This document shows, in pieces, positions 21,802-34,189 of a stretch of 64,000 bases of DNA. The notes beneath the pieces were generated by a model. It made no database searches and had not been told where the DNA came from. It saw only the letters and a program-made list of their open reading frames with translations. The translations under genes were made by a program, and so were the position numbers. This DNA comes from Datisca glomerata (lineage: Eukaryota > Streptophyta > Magnoliopsida > Cucurbitales > Datiscaceae). The stretch is from assembly GCA_003255025.1 (NCBI GenBank), contig QANY01008646.1, forward strand, positions 1,362,905 through 1,426,904. The letters run 5' to 3'. Each line of letters opens with the position of its first letter. The stretch's first letter is position 1.

Positions 21802-22268
21802 TGTGAATGATTTTTTTTCTTCCACACCAATAAAGTCTTATTAATAATCAGCGTCCAATGGCTAAGAGATTAGAGAGTGAGGGAGAGAGAGAGAGAGAGA
21901 GAGTAGTCAGTACACTGAGTAATTTTTTTTGATTTGTATTTCATATTGGATTCTCTTCGTTCATTACCCAGGCCTTTATAGGTCACTAGGTGTAAATAGA
22001 ATAACATTTTTGTTAATAAAATAGTAAAATGAAGGGAATGGTCATCCTCTCTCCTACAGGAGGGGAATGATCCCCCAATCCCAATATTTTTGGAGATTTT
22101 ATTACACTCATAGGATCTCTCCCATTCTCGTTGGATCTTTTGTCAAGTGTGGGCGCACACTAAATCTTTTAGTCTTCCAATCCCATTCTAACGCGTGGAG
22201 ATCTCCTCACTGCTTGTCAGTTGACCCTTTCCATCAACGTGGCATGGTGCAGATTTTTTGCCAGTTCA
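21802..22268 (-). repeat. Gypsy B 3' LTR (left), 467 bp
   Basis: From TGTGAATGATTTTTTTTC to GCCAGTTCA. Contains a (GA)12-like run at 21878-21903. Compared with the right LTR it lacks several short segments, so the two have diverged by indels. Confidence 0.8.
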
Positions 22269-22931
22269 TTTGCCACCCATTACATTCAACAAATTTAAAT
22301 TCGTTGAAGTGTAATGAATGCACTTTGTACGTATCCTGATAAGGGATTGGCAGCTTCGTGCTTTTTAATCATTTTACTCCTGCAAACATCAATAATGTGC
22401 AAAAAAAATTGGTACATTAAACCATAAAAATATATACCATCATAGCCTTGTCTGACGCATTTCTTGAGAATGTCATTTTGTCCATGTCCGTGTCATTCCT
22501 TCTTCCCGTACTCGATTCACGGTGCAAATTGTGCATTTTCAGAACACACTCTTAGTTATTATGTGCGTCATTTTACCTTCCCGTTCTTAGGTGGTGTGAA
22601 TTTTCAAGACACGCCTCCTTCTCTTTCCAACTGTCATTTGTTTATTTGCCCACTGCGAATGATGGCTGACATTGTCATTTCAAACGTCCCGTCCCTATGC
22701 GCCTACTGCATTCTACGCCTTTTCTTTTTCATAATTTATTGCGTTTTGCTTTTCTTTCAAATTTGTAAATTAAATTTCATTCCCTTTTCACGTTCGTATA
22801 GTCTTTTAAAAGTATTTGTCTTCCTTATTTTGCTTCTGTGCACATTCTGTCCCCTGTATGTCCCATTTCTTTTCCTCCACTTTTGCTCCTTTTCTGTTCC
22901 ATTCTTCTTCTCGGGGGTTTCTTCGTCAATT

Positions 22932-24969
22932 ATGAGAGAGACAAAGTTTAAGGTCACTGTTCCACTAGTTAGGAAGGGAGACGAGTTCAACCACTTTATG
23001 GACTGTCATAGAGACGCATTCCCCTCGAATGTCATTTGTGATTTTGGGGACGGGATACCTAAGTCTTTCCCTTGTAATCCCCCATATCAATCACCCTAGC
23101 CGTATATAACTTTAGAATTAAAACTCCCATTCTCCTACCTTTTTGAGAAAATTTTGGCACTTTCTACCTCGTCCCTTCCCAATACACTTCTAACACATAC
23201 ATATTTGTTTGAGGGATAAAAGCCTTAAACAAGAGGCATAACCTCAACATAGGCGTAGACAAAATTCATGTCGTGTACATTATTAAGAAGCGCAACACGT
23301 CTTACTACGTGGATCCCTTTGCTAGCAAGAAATGAGGAGGTTTAATATTGATTTCCCTATGTGAGACAAAGGCTGGGGAGATGGGACCTTCCTGATTGGC
23401 GAGAGTTGAGGCTGTGATGGCCGTTGGATTGTCCCCAAGGTTTAGGGATCATTCAATAAGTGGTCGCAGCTTCGGTCTCTCTTTTCCCTTTCTCTTTTCT
23501 CTTTATTTTTTAATACTGACCCTTTCCTCTTTTTTTGCAGATATGAACTTAAACAAAAGGTCTTTCATCCCCAAAGACGTAGCCGTACGATTCTCTGTTG
23601 CCTATAACTTCCCAGAATGGGATTTGAGAGATCTCATTAATACAAGGAGGCTGATCGATGTTGCCTACGCCCCTGGTTTCCATAGTAGAGACTGCTGCTC
23701 CTTCTTCCACTTTAGAGATTCCCCAAGCCATCCTGACTTCTGCTTTCTGCCACGCTTGGTGTCCAGTTCTTCTAGGCCTTCCATATTTGAGTGGGATGAA
23801 GAGGATGACAAAGAGGAGAGTGAACAGGAAGTAGAGCGAAAGGAAGCCGAAGATCAAGACGCATTATTCCGCTTTGCTCACCAACAATTGGAGATGTCAA
23901 AGTAACTTTAGAGCAACTTATGGGGAAATGTCAACGAGGAGAGGAACGTCTATTCGAGAATGGAGGCTGCTAACACCATCGGTAACGTCCCCGATGTTGC
24001 TGCACCACCAACTCCTACTGCTATTTTACCGCTATTTCAATTGATCCTCCCGCCCCCATATCCGAGGACACTTCAGAACGGGAAGATGTTTCTCCCCTCC
24101 TCACCTTTCTGCTCAGAGGCCAGCACCTTCATTTTTTGGTTCTCAAGGGATGCCCGAGGAGACTGACGTATGGAGATGGCGTTAGTATACGGTGGCTCCG
24201 CCCATTCCTGCTTCCATGAGCTTTTTGAAGGACCCCGTTCTTCGTACACGGTCACAAAGAGGATCAAGTCTAAGGTGAACATTGCTGCTCTGTGTCAGAT
24301 ATATGTTAACGACTAGATCAATGACATTAGTCATAGTCTGATATATGTAACTTCTTAATTTCTTTGATTTCATCTCTTTGTTCTTTCCTTTATTTACTAA
24401 CACTTGGAGGGTTTTTGTAGGCTGTGACTTATCACAACGGGCTCCAGGAGGACATTCGATCTGTGGAGCTCGAGATGGCAGGCTTCAGGAAGAAGGTGCA
24501 AGAGATGAATAAGTCTCATGACGTTGTTCTCGCTGAATAGGATCATCTGCGGAAGGTTGAGGCTGAGCTCCAAGGGGTCGTTATCCATCTCGCTGAAGAG
24601 TTGGACACCCTGCGGTTAAGCGAGCGAGTTTGGAGGAGTCTTTGCAGATGAGAGGGCTGCTGAGATCAACTGGGAGAACTTATCCATTGTCGAAGGGAAG
24701 CTGGCCGAGGTAGAAGAGAAGTTGTCATTTGTCGAGGCAGCTTTGGCTAAGGCTGGTGACAGGAAATTGAAATTAAGGCTCAGTACCCGGCCATTGTTGA
24801 TCAGGCTGAGTGTATGGCCTATAGTGCGGGTTACCGTGATGTCAAATCTGACAAGGCTCCCCACACGCCTCCTGTTGACCTTCCCAATGACCCTGTCAAA
24901 CCTGAATCGACCGTTCCTGTTCTCAGTTTTGACCCTCCTACGGAGGCCACTCCCGAAGAGGAGTCTTAG
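22932..24969 (+). pseudogene. Antisense gene of Gypsy B, apparently with two introns
   Basis: ATG at 22932 opens MRETKFKVTVPLVRK (no early stop, unlike copy A), then HFMDCHRDAFPSN and IPKSFPCNPPYQ; a frameshift follows near 23090. Intron 1 is inferred at 23440-23540 (AAG|GTTTAG...TTTGCAG|AT) and intron 2 at 24275-24420 (AAG|GTGAAC...TTTGTAG|GC). Exon 2 encodes NLNKRSFIPKDVAVRFSVAY, PEWDLRDLIN and an acidic stretch EWDEEDDKEESEQEVERKEA. Exon 3 encodes a coiled-coil-like region (EMAGFRKKVQEMNKS, LRKVEAELQGVVIHLAEELD) with an in-frame TAG, ending PPTEATPEEES before the stop at 24967. It resembles the plant 'putative gypsy type transposon' protein and runs opposite to gag-pol. Confidence 0.65.
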
Positions 24970-25431
24970 TTTAGTTTCCTTGCAGTTTACTTTTCCATGT
25001 ACTTTTACTTTTCGGGAGATTTTCTTGTATTTTTCTGAAGTTTAATGAGAATATCTTTCCCATTTTACTGTTTCTTCTATCTGCTTTCCTTTCTTTAATA
25101 CTCAAACAATTTTATGCTTCTGTTTTCTTCTGTCCTTTTCTCAAACACTTGGAAAAAACTTAGAGAAATATTTTGGCAAGTGGTTCCTTTTCTCAAACAC
25201 ATAATACAAATTTTCTTATTTCTATAGTTACTTGTTTTACCCGTACTCGTCCCCATTTTTTTTATGCTTGAAGAGTAGAGTTTACTTTGGTTGATTCATG
25301 ATAGAATAGAGTAGGCCCGTCCCCGTTTGATCGAGACTCCTGTTTTCACAGCTTTTTGATTTTGTCTAGTTCATTTGCCACTCTGTTAGTTCCTCTTTTT
25401 TTGCCCGTCTTTAGAAGATATTTTTTTCTTT

Positions 25432-25559
25432 TGATAGCAGGACTTATGGAATGCCCTTTTCAATGATCTTATGCCCTTAGATTATTTTGAGAGTAGGACT
25501 TATGGGTGGCTCCTCTAAAAGATTTTATGCTCTTATTTCCTTCTAAGTGTAGGACTTAT
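25432..25559. repeat. 56-bp array of Gypsy B, left part
   Basis: Two full units and the start of a third (GTGTAGGACTTAT), where the CACTA element begins. The array resumes at 28847-28873, is interrupted by the solo LTR, and continues from 40624. Joined in that order the pieces parallel the eight-unit array of element A. Confidence 0.85.
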
Positions 25560-26613
25560 CACAACAACACATAAAGGATACAATAGCAGCAAAAACCGCT
25601 ATGGTATAGTTTCCATAGCATTTTTGAAAACGTCATGTTTGTCGACGTTTTTTAAAAGTGAAGAGCAATGATAGCCTTTTTCCGCAATGAAAAATGCTGT
25701 AATAGACTTTTTATAGCGTTTGAAAAATGCTATGGTATACCTATTATCCTATTATAACATTTCAAAAATGTTGTGGTACAGCCTATTATAGCTTTTGAAA
25801 AACACTATAGTTTTAGAAGCTAGAAAACATAGCAACAGTTTCAAATTACTTTTAAGCATTCTAAGCATTTCCTGGCACTTTTTTATGTTCTTACCTTTTT
25901 CTTTTTTAATGTTCTTACCTTATTATAGCATTTTTCTAACACTTAATTCCTCAAAATGCATTTAAGTAAATATTTAATAACATTAACAAAAAAAATCACA
26001 AAGTCATATATCATTGTATTGAATTTCACAAATTTCTTACACATAATAATATATGGTCTACTAGAAATTACATCTCAAATAAGTAAAGTCTAGAATACTC
26101 CTAAAAAAATATGGCCCCAATAGCTTGTCATATTACATCTAGATCTTTCATTTGTTGCTTGAGTAGCTTACTCTCCATATTTGTCATACATAAAAATTGC
26201 TAATGCTTTATTTCCATCGAATAATTCTTACCATATTAATCTCACTTTTTATTATTATTATTATTATTACTTCTACTAATTAATACTTAAAATAAAAAGC
26301 TTCAGGACACCATGTTCACATTATAAGCATTTGAGAAAGAAACTTACATGTAATTCTCTGATATGTCCAAGCATCACTTGCAGGAATTATAAATTGTAAG
26401 GTAGAACTCAAACTTTTTTGCTATAACCATGGAGTTAACAATTCAACACTTCAATGCACGACCTACCTCCAATAATAGGCGCAAATGTTTCACTAGATGT
26501 CAAAGCTTCTCTAGATTTAGTAGGAATAAAACCTGAAGCGAAAAGTTCAATAGGGCTCAAAACTTCAACAAGAGCATTAATGAGTATACTCAAATTTTAC
26601 TGATAGATGATAC

Positions 26614-27246
26614 CTTTCAATTGCAATGGTTCCATTATGAATCCAAGTACTGCAAAAGGAAGTATGAGAATAGCCTTTCCCCATAATGCATATTGCCAAT
26701 TTAAATAGCTTCCAACCTGAATTTTGGCAACAACGCAAAAACTCAGGAAGAGATTTCACCAACAAAATATTTCAAAGTACACAAAAATTTTAGCAAACTA
26801 GTGGAAAGATAGAAAAAAAGTGCAGGTAAATCTGGCATAAACAGCTTGCAGAGACCAAGACCTCACTTAAAACTTACCAATCCACCATAAACATAGCCCA
26901 AGGCAAAATATTTAGCAGTAGTAATTTAGACCAAACACCCAAAAATGAAAGACGCAAATGCCGTATCCTATTAAAGTTGTCTTGCTTGGGATCTAAACCT
27001 TTACTTTCCCTAGATCCTAGAAAGAAAAGAATGTATACATAATGCAGACAAACCCCAACTAACTTCTTTTTACTAAATATATCATAACAGTTATCTAACA
27101 TAAGAACTTCATTTTACTTCACATGCTTGTCAAAATCACAGATTCACAAATCATAATAAATGGATGAGGTATTCACCTATTTACCAAGAACACAAATATT
27201 GAAGAAGCCACAAGAAGACCAACCATAAATGCAGATGATAGAACAA
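26614..27246 (-). pseudogene. Captured exons of a Spinster-like MFS transporter
   Basis: Three exon-like pieces on the minus strand. Exon 27246-~27175 follows a TTTCTAG acceptor and reads VLSSAFMVGLLVASSIFVFL. An exon ending at 26878 reads KYFALGYVYGGL before a GTAAGT donor. Exon 26716-26614 follows TTCAG and reads VGSYLNWQYALWGKAI, then LPFAVLGFIMEPLQLK, before GTATCA. The last two join in phase (GGL-VGS). These match what I know of plant Spinster homologues (SPNS, putative sphingolipid transporters of the major facilitator family: SSAFMVGLLVASPIF, GYVYGG, LPFAVLGF). Spinster residues expected between the first and second pieces are not seen, so the copy is incomplete. Confidence 0.7.
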
Positions 27247-27834
27247 CTAGAAAAAAATGTCACATCCTACCGAGAGATACTGAAACAGTCCATCAGGATG
27301 CAAAGGTTTCGTTCCTAATTTTCAATTAGAAAAAATGACTGAAATGAAAACTCACATGTACTTCATCTACCTTAGTACTAAGTGGATGGATAGAAAACAA
27401 TACACGAAGACCAGAAAGCTTGGCAATACCTAGTTTTTGATGGGAGAGCCGTTCTATTCTGCAATAGTGAGAATCTGACAGTAGAAACAAGGTCCATGTT
27501 AAAAGTATCTCCCTGGAATAACAAATCAAACCAGCCACAAGGCTCAATCAAACTCAAAGTCATGAAAGTAGACATTTTCTTGCAAAAATACAAATAGTCG
27601 TAAAAACAAGCCTTTTAACCGTTAAAAACACAAATCGAACTCCGATTAAGGAAATATAAATCAAGCCTGTATGGAAAAAACATGACAAAACTCAGAGAAA
27701 CAACCAAATAAGATCTAATAAGCACATGTAATTTAAACTACATTCGAAATTCACAATTAGGGAAATGAAAAAGTAAGACATACGATATATCCATAATCTC
27801 ATCCAATTTCACATACCTGAAACATAGGACTAAT

Positions 27835-27910
27835 TTTACCAGAAGCCTGATTAGCCACATAGACCCCTACCAAGAACAAAATCAAAATCCATTCAAATAT
27901 AAGGAAATAC
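27835..27910 (-). other. Exon-like segment of unknown origin in the CACTA element
   Basis: One minus-strand frame reads EWILILFLVGVYVANQASGK followed by ISPMFQ and a GTATGT donor-like site. It is hydrophobic. I cannot place it in the Spinster protein with confidence; it may be a second captured fragment. Confidence 0.3.
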
Positions 27911-28165
27911 ATAAGAAGGTTGTACTCAATGGCATTGGGATTCAATAATTTCATCAGAGGAATATACCAAAAACATATGGTCCAATAAAGGAGAATTTAA
28001 AAAGAGCAGAGTAGCTTACAATATCTTTTTGTTTAGCTAAACGAAGTTAAAAAAAGCATTTAAGCAACTAAATGGACCATTGAAGAGAAGCTACAAGAGA
28101 GACGTCAAGTAGAGATTTATGAATCAATCCCTAGGTCAAAATCGCTTATAAAGCAAAATAGAAAA

Positions 28166-28232
28166 CTAACTTCAAATTGATAACATATCTCAACAAAACT
28201 AACTTCAAATTGATAACATATCTTAACAAAAC
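28166..28232. repeat. Short tandem duplication, ~34 bp x2
   Basis: AACTAACTTCAAATTGATAA recurs 34 bp apart, inside the CACTA element. Confidence 0.7.
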
Positions 28233-28665
28233 AAACTAAATTGAAAAACCCATCACAAGAAATTTAAAGCATAGTAGAGAACTAGGGATTTACCCAAAAT
28301 GAAGAGAAGCTGGGGAATCAACCTTCGAAAGAGAGCTCAAACAGAGAGCTTTGAAAAATTTGAGACAAACATGCAAGAAGGATATGAGAGATAGCTTCGC
28401 ATAGCGAGGGAGAGTTTTCTGTAAGCTTTGTCATTGAGAGGGTTATCTGTGAGCTTTGTGACTGAAAGAGTTATCGGTGAGCTTCCTCTTAAATTCTGCG
28501 AGGGTTGAAGAGAGGCGTTGTCTGAGAGATACACTAGAGAGAGATAGCTAACCAGAGAGAGCTTCTCGAGGGAAAGACAAAAGGTGTGAGATAGTTCTTG
28601 AGCCCTAAAATTTCTGTCCAACATAGAAGAGAGGTTGATGCTGAGCGAGCTTGAAAGAGAGGGAT

Positions 28666-28688
28666 AGATAGATAGAGATAGAGAGAGA

Positions 28689-28721
<33 letters not shown>

Positions 28722-28722
28722 T
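28666..28722. repeat. GATA/GA microsatellite
   Basis: Runs of GATA and GA units within the right part of the CACTA element, in what would be the 5' leader side of the captured gene. Confidence 0.85.
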
Positions 28723-29177
28723 AATTTTAGGTAGATTCATAATTTTGTTCCCAGAGCTAGCTTTCCCGAAAATTAGACAACCTACCTTAGCGTTTTGATA
28801 AAAACGCCGTCCTTCTGTGCTATTAAAGCGCACATTTGTTGTAGTGTATGAACTACCCCTCCCAAAGACCTTATGTTAGAATTACGTCAATAAAGTAGGG
28901 TGTAATAATTATTTATAAGTATTTAGTTATTTCTCAGACATTTTATATTACTGAATTTAATGAATGAATGAAAGTTTTTCTATTAATTAAAGTGTGTTTA
29001 TTATTTACTCAAGTCCTGAAACTATTATCAACGTACGAAGAGTGAAGAGTGATGGGTCTTTGAGACAAACTCTTCGAAAATAGTTTAGAATATTATTCGC
29101 GACTAGGTAATCGAGTCTGATTACGATTGTTAGGTTGAACCAAAGGATGTCGGTCTTGGGTCATGGGAGTGGAGACT

Positions 29178-30662
29178 TAATTACGTCCAAACTTGTCAAA
29201 AAAAGCGATCGATGTAGTGTAGATTAGGCAGTCGTATCCATGAGGAGGCAACTAAAAATAAGTAAACAAGAGATATTAAACAAGTGATTTTGGAGATAAA
29301 TAAAGTAAATAAAAAAATGAGAATGAAATTTTAATTTTGTTGTTGAAAATCATTTTTTAAAACACGAAAATTTGATTTGATAAAAAGTCAAAAATAAAAA
29401 GTGGTAAGGTGACGGGAGTCCATTATATGATTCGTTTACCTATTTGGATTTTGATTCACGAAATTACTTAATTGAAAATTTCACAACCCAAATAATCAAT
29501 TGAAAAATAAAGAGTTAAAGAACATTATTTTTTTGTTTAAATCAATTTCTTACATTTAGCACATGTGAAAATGAGATCATCTTATAAGAAATCTAAAAAA
29601 GACAATATAACTTAGGTAATATTGCAATAAAAAACTACTTATAAAATAAACACAATTTTATCAATATAATTATATCATACAAAATTCCACATAAAACGAG
29701 CTTGACTAAATTTATATGAAACTATCAACACAATTATACTAACAAATAATTTGAAGAAAAAGATAGAAGAAATATGATATACTCAAATTTATAAACTTGA
29801 AAAACATTAAGAATCAAAATCCAAATAAGAAACTACACACATAATTTTATCTCTAATCTTACAAACTGAATTTAGCCTATCTTGCTAAACATTTTTCACA
29901 AATTCTAAAAAGAAAATATGAGAAAAATTAGAAGAAGATAGACTAAATTTCACCATAATTTTATTAAAGAAAAACTTGATGCATAACATAAGGCAAGACC
30001 CCCAATTTATATTGTTTTGGGGTTTCCAAAATATTATAAAATAAATGAAAAATAATTAAAAATAATTAAAAAGACAATTAAAAAGGCTTAATTTGGAGAG
30101 TTACACATTAAATACCCCTCCAAATGGACCCTAAGCTATTTAATCAAACGAAACCAAACGGCAGACATGTGTCATCGTTTAATTTTCCAATGGAGAGCTT
30201 TGGAGACGTAGAGGGACATGTGACGGCAAGGTAGTGCTTCTGCTAGAGCAAACCTCAAGTCTGAGAGACAAGAAAGTAATGGTGTGATGATGTGTCAGAA
30301 TCTGATTGATCAACAATAAAGTAAGTGAGACCCTTTGGAAGAGAAAGTGGAAGAGGCGGCTTGAGGCTTTGCCTCTATGGGTGATGTGGCAGAGAAAGGA
30401 GAAGACGGCTCTTCACGGCTTGAGTTTGGTTTTTGACTTGGACTCTCATTTGGCTCCTTCTTTAGCTATTTGCATGAACTCCCATCTCTTTTCATTACAA
30501 TCTTAGCCTAATTACTTATTTTTCCTGAAAAACAATTTTAATTAAATTAATATTAAATATTTTTGAATCACAATATTTTTATAATTACATGAACATATTA
30601 ATTAAAATATAATTTAATTTGACAATTTTAAACAATTCAAGTGTATTTTCAAGCACTTATCA
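29178..30662 (-). repeat. Athila 3' LTR (left)
   Basis: Homologous along its length to 37504-39030. Its outer end reads TAATTACG where the other LTR has TGATTACG, so the terminal CA is mutated. The ORF at 30306-30506 (with a counterpart in the other LTR) is noncoding LTR sequence. The minus-strand tract GATTGGAGGTTG at 30664-30674 just inside is the polypurine tract. Confidence 0.85.
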
Positions 30663-30674
30663 CAACCTCCAATC

Positions 30675-32030
30675 AGCTTATTGCTAGTCCCGAGCATTTC
30701 AAGCGTAAACTAGAAACAAAACATGAAAAATCAATTTTGAAGGAAATTTGAACAAAATTATCTAAGTATTTCAAATAAACATTCAGTAAAAGATCAACCG
30801 ATGTCTAAATTATTCCAATCACAACTCACAAAATTGTGTGTGTGCGCACATTAAGCCAAAGTCCTCTTACCATAACCCACAATATATATAACCTTAAAAA
30901 TTAACCATGTTAAAGTCTCAACTGCATATCCTCATGGATAAATATTTCAATTTAATTCTGGGTAAGGATATTCATTCATGGAATTGGAAAGAAAAGTAAA
31001 CACTCAATTTGGATATACAAAATTTAGGACAAACATTGATCACAAGATATGAACTTTTTTGCTATTTTTATTGTATATATTAAAAATAGTGTCATGCATC
31101 GAAATTTCAAATGGTCACTTTTGAAATAAACAAAGGATCAAAAGAATATTGTCTTATTAGAACGATATAAGACTTTATTGAACTAAATTTCTTTCTTTTC
31201 TCTTTTTTTTTTCTTTACTTCTTCTCCTTCTTCTTCTTTATTTTTTTTTATCTTTTTCTAATAAATAACTCACTTTCAAAGAGGCTCAAATAATTCTTCC
31301 AATTTTGACCAAAGTCATCCATAAACATGACAACTAACATTCCACAAACTGTGAATGGTGTATAAAATAGCAAGTTCACTAGTTCAAATGATCAATGAAA
31401 GTTCATAAGTTGTTTTCACAATCTTTCCATTCAATCACAAAAGGTGTGTGATTTTGAAACAATTAATGCACTTAAACATAGAAAATATCTCGGTTATATG
31501 CATTGAACATCCATCTTACCCAAGGCTTAAAAATGTGCACATAAAGATCTTAGGTGTCATTCTTTAGTAACATGATATAAGATGTGAGTGTCACCCCAAA
31601 TACTTTAAAGATCATACCTAGACAATAATGTAAAAGTTTCAATCAAACTAATTTAATCACGTATTGCAAACTAGTAGCCTACACAAAAATTACCACAAAC
31701 AAACAATAAACTATATTTTTTTATTTTTTTATTTGTCTAAATATGCATGTGCATGAAGTATAAAATACCACCACCCCAACCAAAATCAAACGGTGTCCTC
31801 AATGTCTAAAGATAAATGCAATGCGAGGAAGACAAGGAAATAGAACACCTGAATGATGAACATAATGAGTATATCTGTGTGACCTGTCATGAGTCTCCAA
31901 AAAAAATAACATACAAATAAAACACACCAAACTAAAACAAACTAAATAAAAAAAGAAAAAGAAAAATATAAAGTAAACCACTCAGAACTATTAAACCGGG
32001 TCGTTAAGCAAGATCTCTTCAACCTGGCTC
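30675..32030 (-). other. Athila 3' untranslated/env-position region
   Basis: About 1.35 kb between integrase and 3' LTR, where some Athila elements carry an env-like ORF. No such ORF is visible; the sequence is A+T-rich with a T/CTT-rich tract at 31185-31260. Confidence 0.5.
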
Positions 32031-33060
32031 ACTCTTTCAATGTAATGCTACAGTCTCTAGCCATTGACTCCAAATACTCTCCCATCATTTAAGTCCTCGA
32101 CCTCGACATAACCATTGGGAAAGACTTGCTTTACTATAAATGGGCCAATCCACCTTGACCTTAATTACCTGTATGAAGATACAGACAAGAATCATATAAA
32201 TGCACTTTCTGATTCGTCTCAAATTATTTTCTTAGAATTTATTTATCATGAGCTGCTTTCATCTTTGCTTTATAGATCCTGGAATTGTCATATCCATCAT
32301 TTCTCAACTCCTCAATTTCTGATAACTGGTGTTTGTGGTTGATACCTGCAGCACTCATATCAAAATTTAGAGTTTTAATAGCTCACTAATCCTTATGTTC
32401 AAGTTCTACGGGTCAATGATAGGCTTTACCAAAAAACAAGTCTATAGGGAGACATCCGAGAGTGCATTTAAGAGATGTGAAGACCAATCTTTGCGGTCTG
32501 CTCTTACCATCTTTTCTAAAATTTGTTTTATCTTCTTATTGACCAACTCACCTTGACCATTTGTCTGAGGATGATAGGCATTGCCAACCTTATGAATCAC
32601 ACCATACTTATGCATGAGAGCCTCAATAGATTGGTTGCAGAAATGAGTCCCCTAATCACTAATGATAGCTCGTGGTGTACCAAACCGTGATAATACATTT
32701 TCCTTTAAGAACCTTACTACTGTTGCATTATCATTGGTTCGACATGGTACAACCTCGAACCACTTGGAAACATAATCTACAGCCAGAAGAATATAAAGGT
32801 AACTAGAAGACGGTGGAAATGGTCCCATAAAATCTATTTCCTAACAATCGAATATCTCTATCGCAAGAATTGGGTTCAAGGGCATCATATGATGGAGAGA
32901 TAGAGCTCCTAACTTTTGGCACCTTATACATGAACTACAAAACTCATTAGTGTCTTAGAAAAAAATTGGCCAATAAAGACCACACTGTAAGATTTTAGCA
33001 GCAGTTTTCTTTACACAGTAATGACCACCACATGCATCATTGTGACAAAAGTTCATAACA
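32030..33060 (-). pseudogene. Athila integrase
   Basis: Frames show CIRCQKLGALSL (zinc-binding end), the DDE start IDFMGPFPPSSSYLYILLAV, DYVSKWFEVVPCRTNDN, ENVLSRFGTPRAIIS followed by a stop, and KVGNAYHPQTNGQGELVNKK. Stops break it. The first D is present; the second (normally DGG) is disrupted. Confidence 0.85.
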
Positions 33061-34021
33061 CTAGACACTTCATCCATAAACAACTTCTAGTCAAAATAGC
33101 TTCTAAGTTAGAAATGCACGAGTCAAAAGAATCGCCTAAGACAGTTAAATCATCCATAAACACTTCCATACATTTTTCAATCATGTCACTGAAAATTCTC
33201 ATCATGCATCTCTAGAAGCTAGCATGTGCATAACATAACCCAAATGGCATACGCCGAAAAGTAAATGTACCAAAAGGCCTGGTAAATGTGGTCTTATCTT
33301 GATCTTCCAATGTGATCTCAATCTAATAATAACTTGAGTAGCCATCAAGAAAGTAATAATAAATATGGAAAGCCACACATTCAAGGATTTGGTCAATGAA
33401 TGGAAGAGGAAAATGATCTTTGCGGGTAACAACATTTAACTTCCAGTAGTCAATGCACATACGCCAATCTGTTATAGTTCTTGTAGGGACAAGAACCCCT
33501 TTCTCATTCTCTACTAGACTGACACCAGACTTTTTAGGAACTACTTGAGTTGGACTCATCCATTTTCTATCAGCAATGGGATAAATGATGTCAACGTCTA
33601 GAAGCTTCAGTACTTCATTCTTGAAAACCTCCTTCATGATTGGGTTCATTCTTCTTTAGGGATCTCTTCGAGGAATAGCCTCATCTTCCAAATTTATATG
33701 GTGTGAGCATACAAAGGGGATTATACCATTAATTTCAGCAATCATCCAACCTAATGAAGATTTATGATCCCGTAGCATATTGGTTAATTTATGATCTTGT
33801 GATGCATTAAGGTTAGATGAAATGATAACAGGAAATGTGTCACCATCTCCCAAGAAAGCATGTTTCAGTCCCTCAGGTAATTGGGCCAACTTGATATTGG
33901 GGACCTCTTCATTGGAAGGTTTTGGCTTTTCTTTCTTACGAGGTAGCTCTTCGAAGTCTGGTTGCCAAAACTTGGTCTCTCTGCCTTGTGAATCCTTATA
34001 AATGGCTGCATTGTTAACCAA
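33060..34021 (-). pseudogene. Athila reverse transcriptase, RNase H not found
   Basis: From 34021: LPEGLKHAFLGDGDTFPVII, then MNPIMKEVFKNEVLKLLDVD, SPTQVVPKKSGV, TRTITDWRMCIDYWKLNVVT, KDHFPLPFIDQIL, MPFGLC and EVFMDDLTVLGDSFDSCISN (FMDD at 33160-33149). About 60 bp after this motif the sequence passes into integrase-side residues, so the RNase H domain appears deleted. Stops at 33654 and elsewhere. Confidence 0.88.
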
Positions 34022-34189
34022 CTCACACGGACTGCAATTTTAAAATTCAGATAGATAGAGAAAATCATCAAGATCATTAAAATTACAATTCAGATTAGCT
34101 TATTCCAAAATGAGTACGTCGATTAGAAATGTTTGGTGACACTCGTCATTGTCATGTGGTTGCTTTCCAATGTGAAAACATTTACTTCT

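Larger units (their letters stand above)
25560..28846 (-). mobile_element. Non-autonomous CACTA (En/Spm) element with captured exons
   Basis: Ends CACAACAACACA (25560) and, on the minus strand, CACTACAACAAATG (28846), flanked by the 3-bp repeat TAT (25557-25559 and 28847-28849), as CACTA transposons produce. Excision restores the array unit GGACTTATGAACT. The left subterminal region (25590-25830) has repeated words such as GCTATGGTATA and ATAGCATTTTTGAAAA, typical CACTA subterminal repeats. No transposase is recognisable. The interior carries minus-strand exons of a Spinster-like transporter. Confidence 0.85.

Noticed and set aside
22464..22931. N-terminal extension of the antisense ORF (open from 22464)
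   Set aside because: The upstream part is hydrophobic, T-rich and not conserved as a frame in element A; the ATG at 22932 is shared by both copies.
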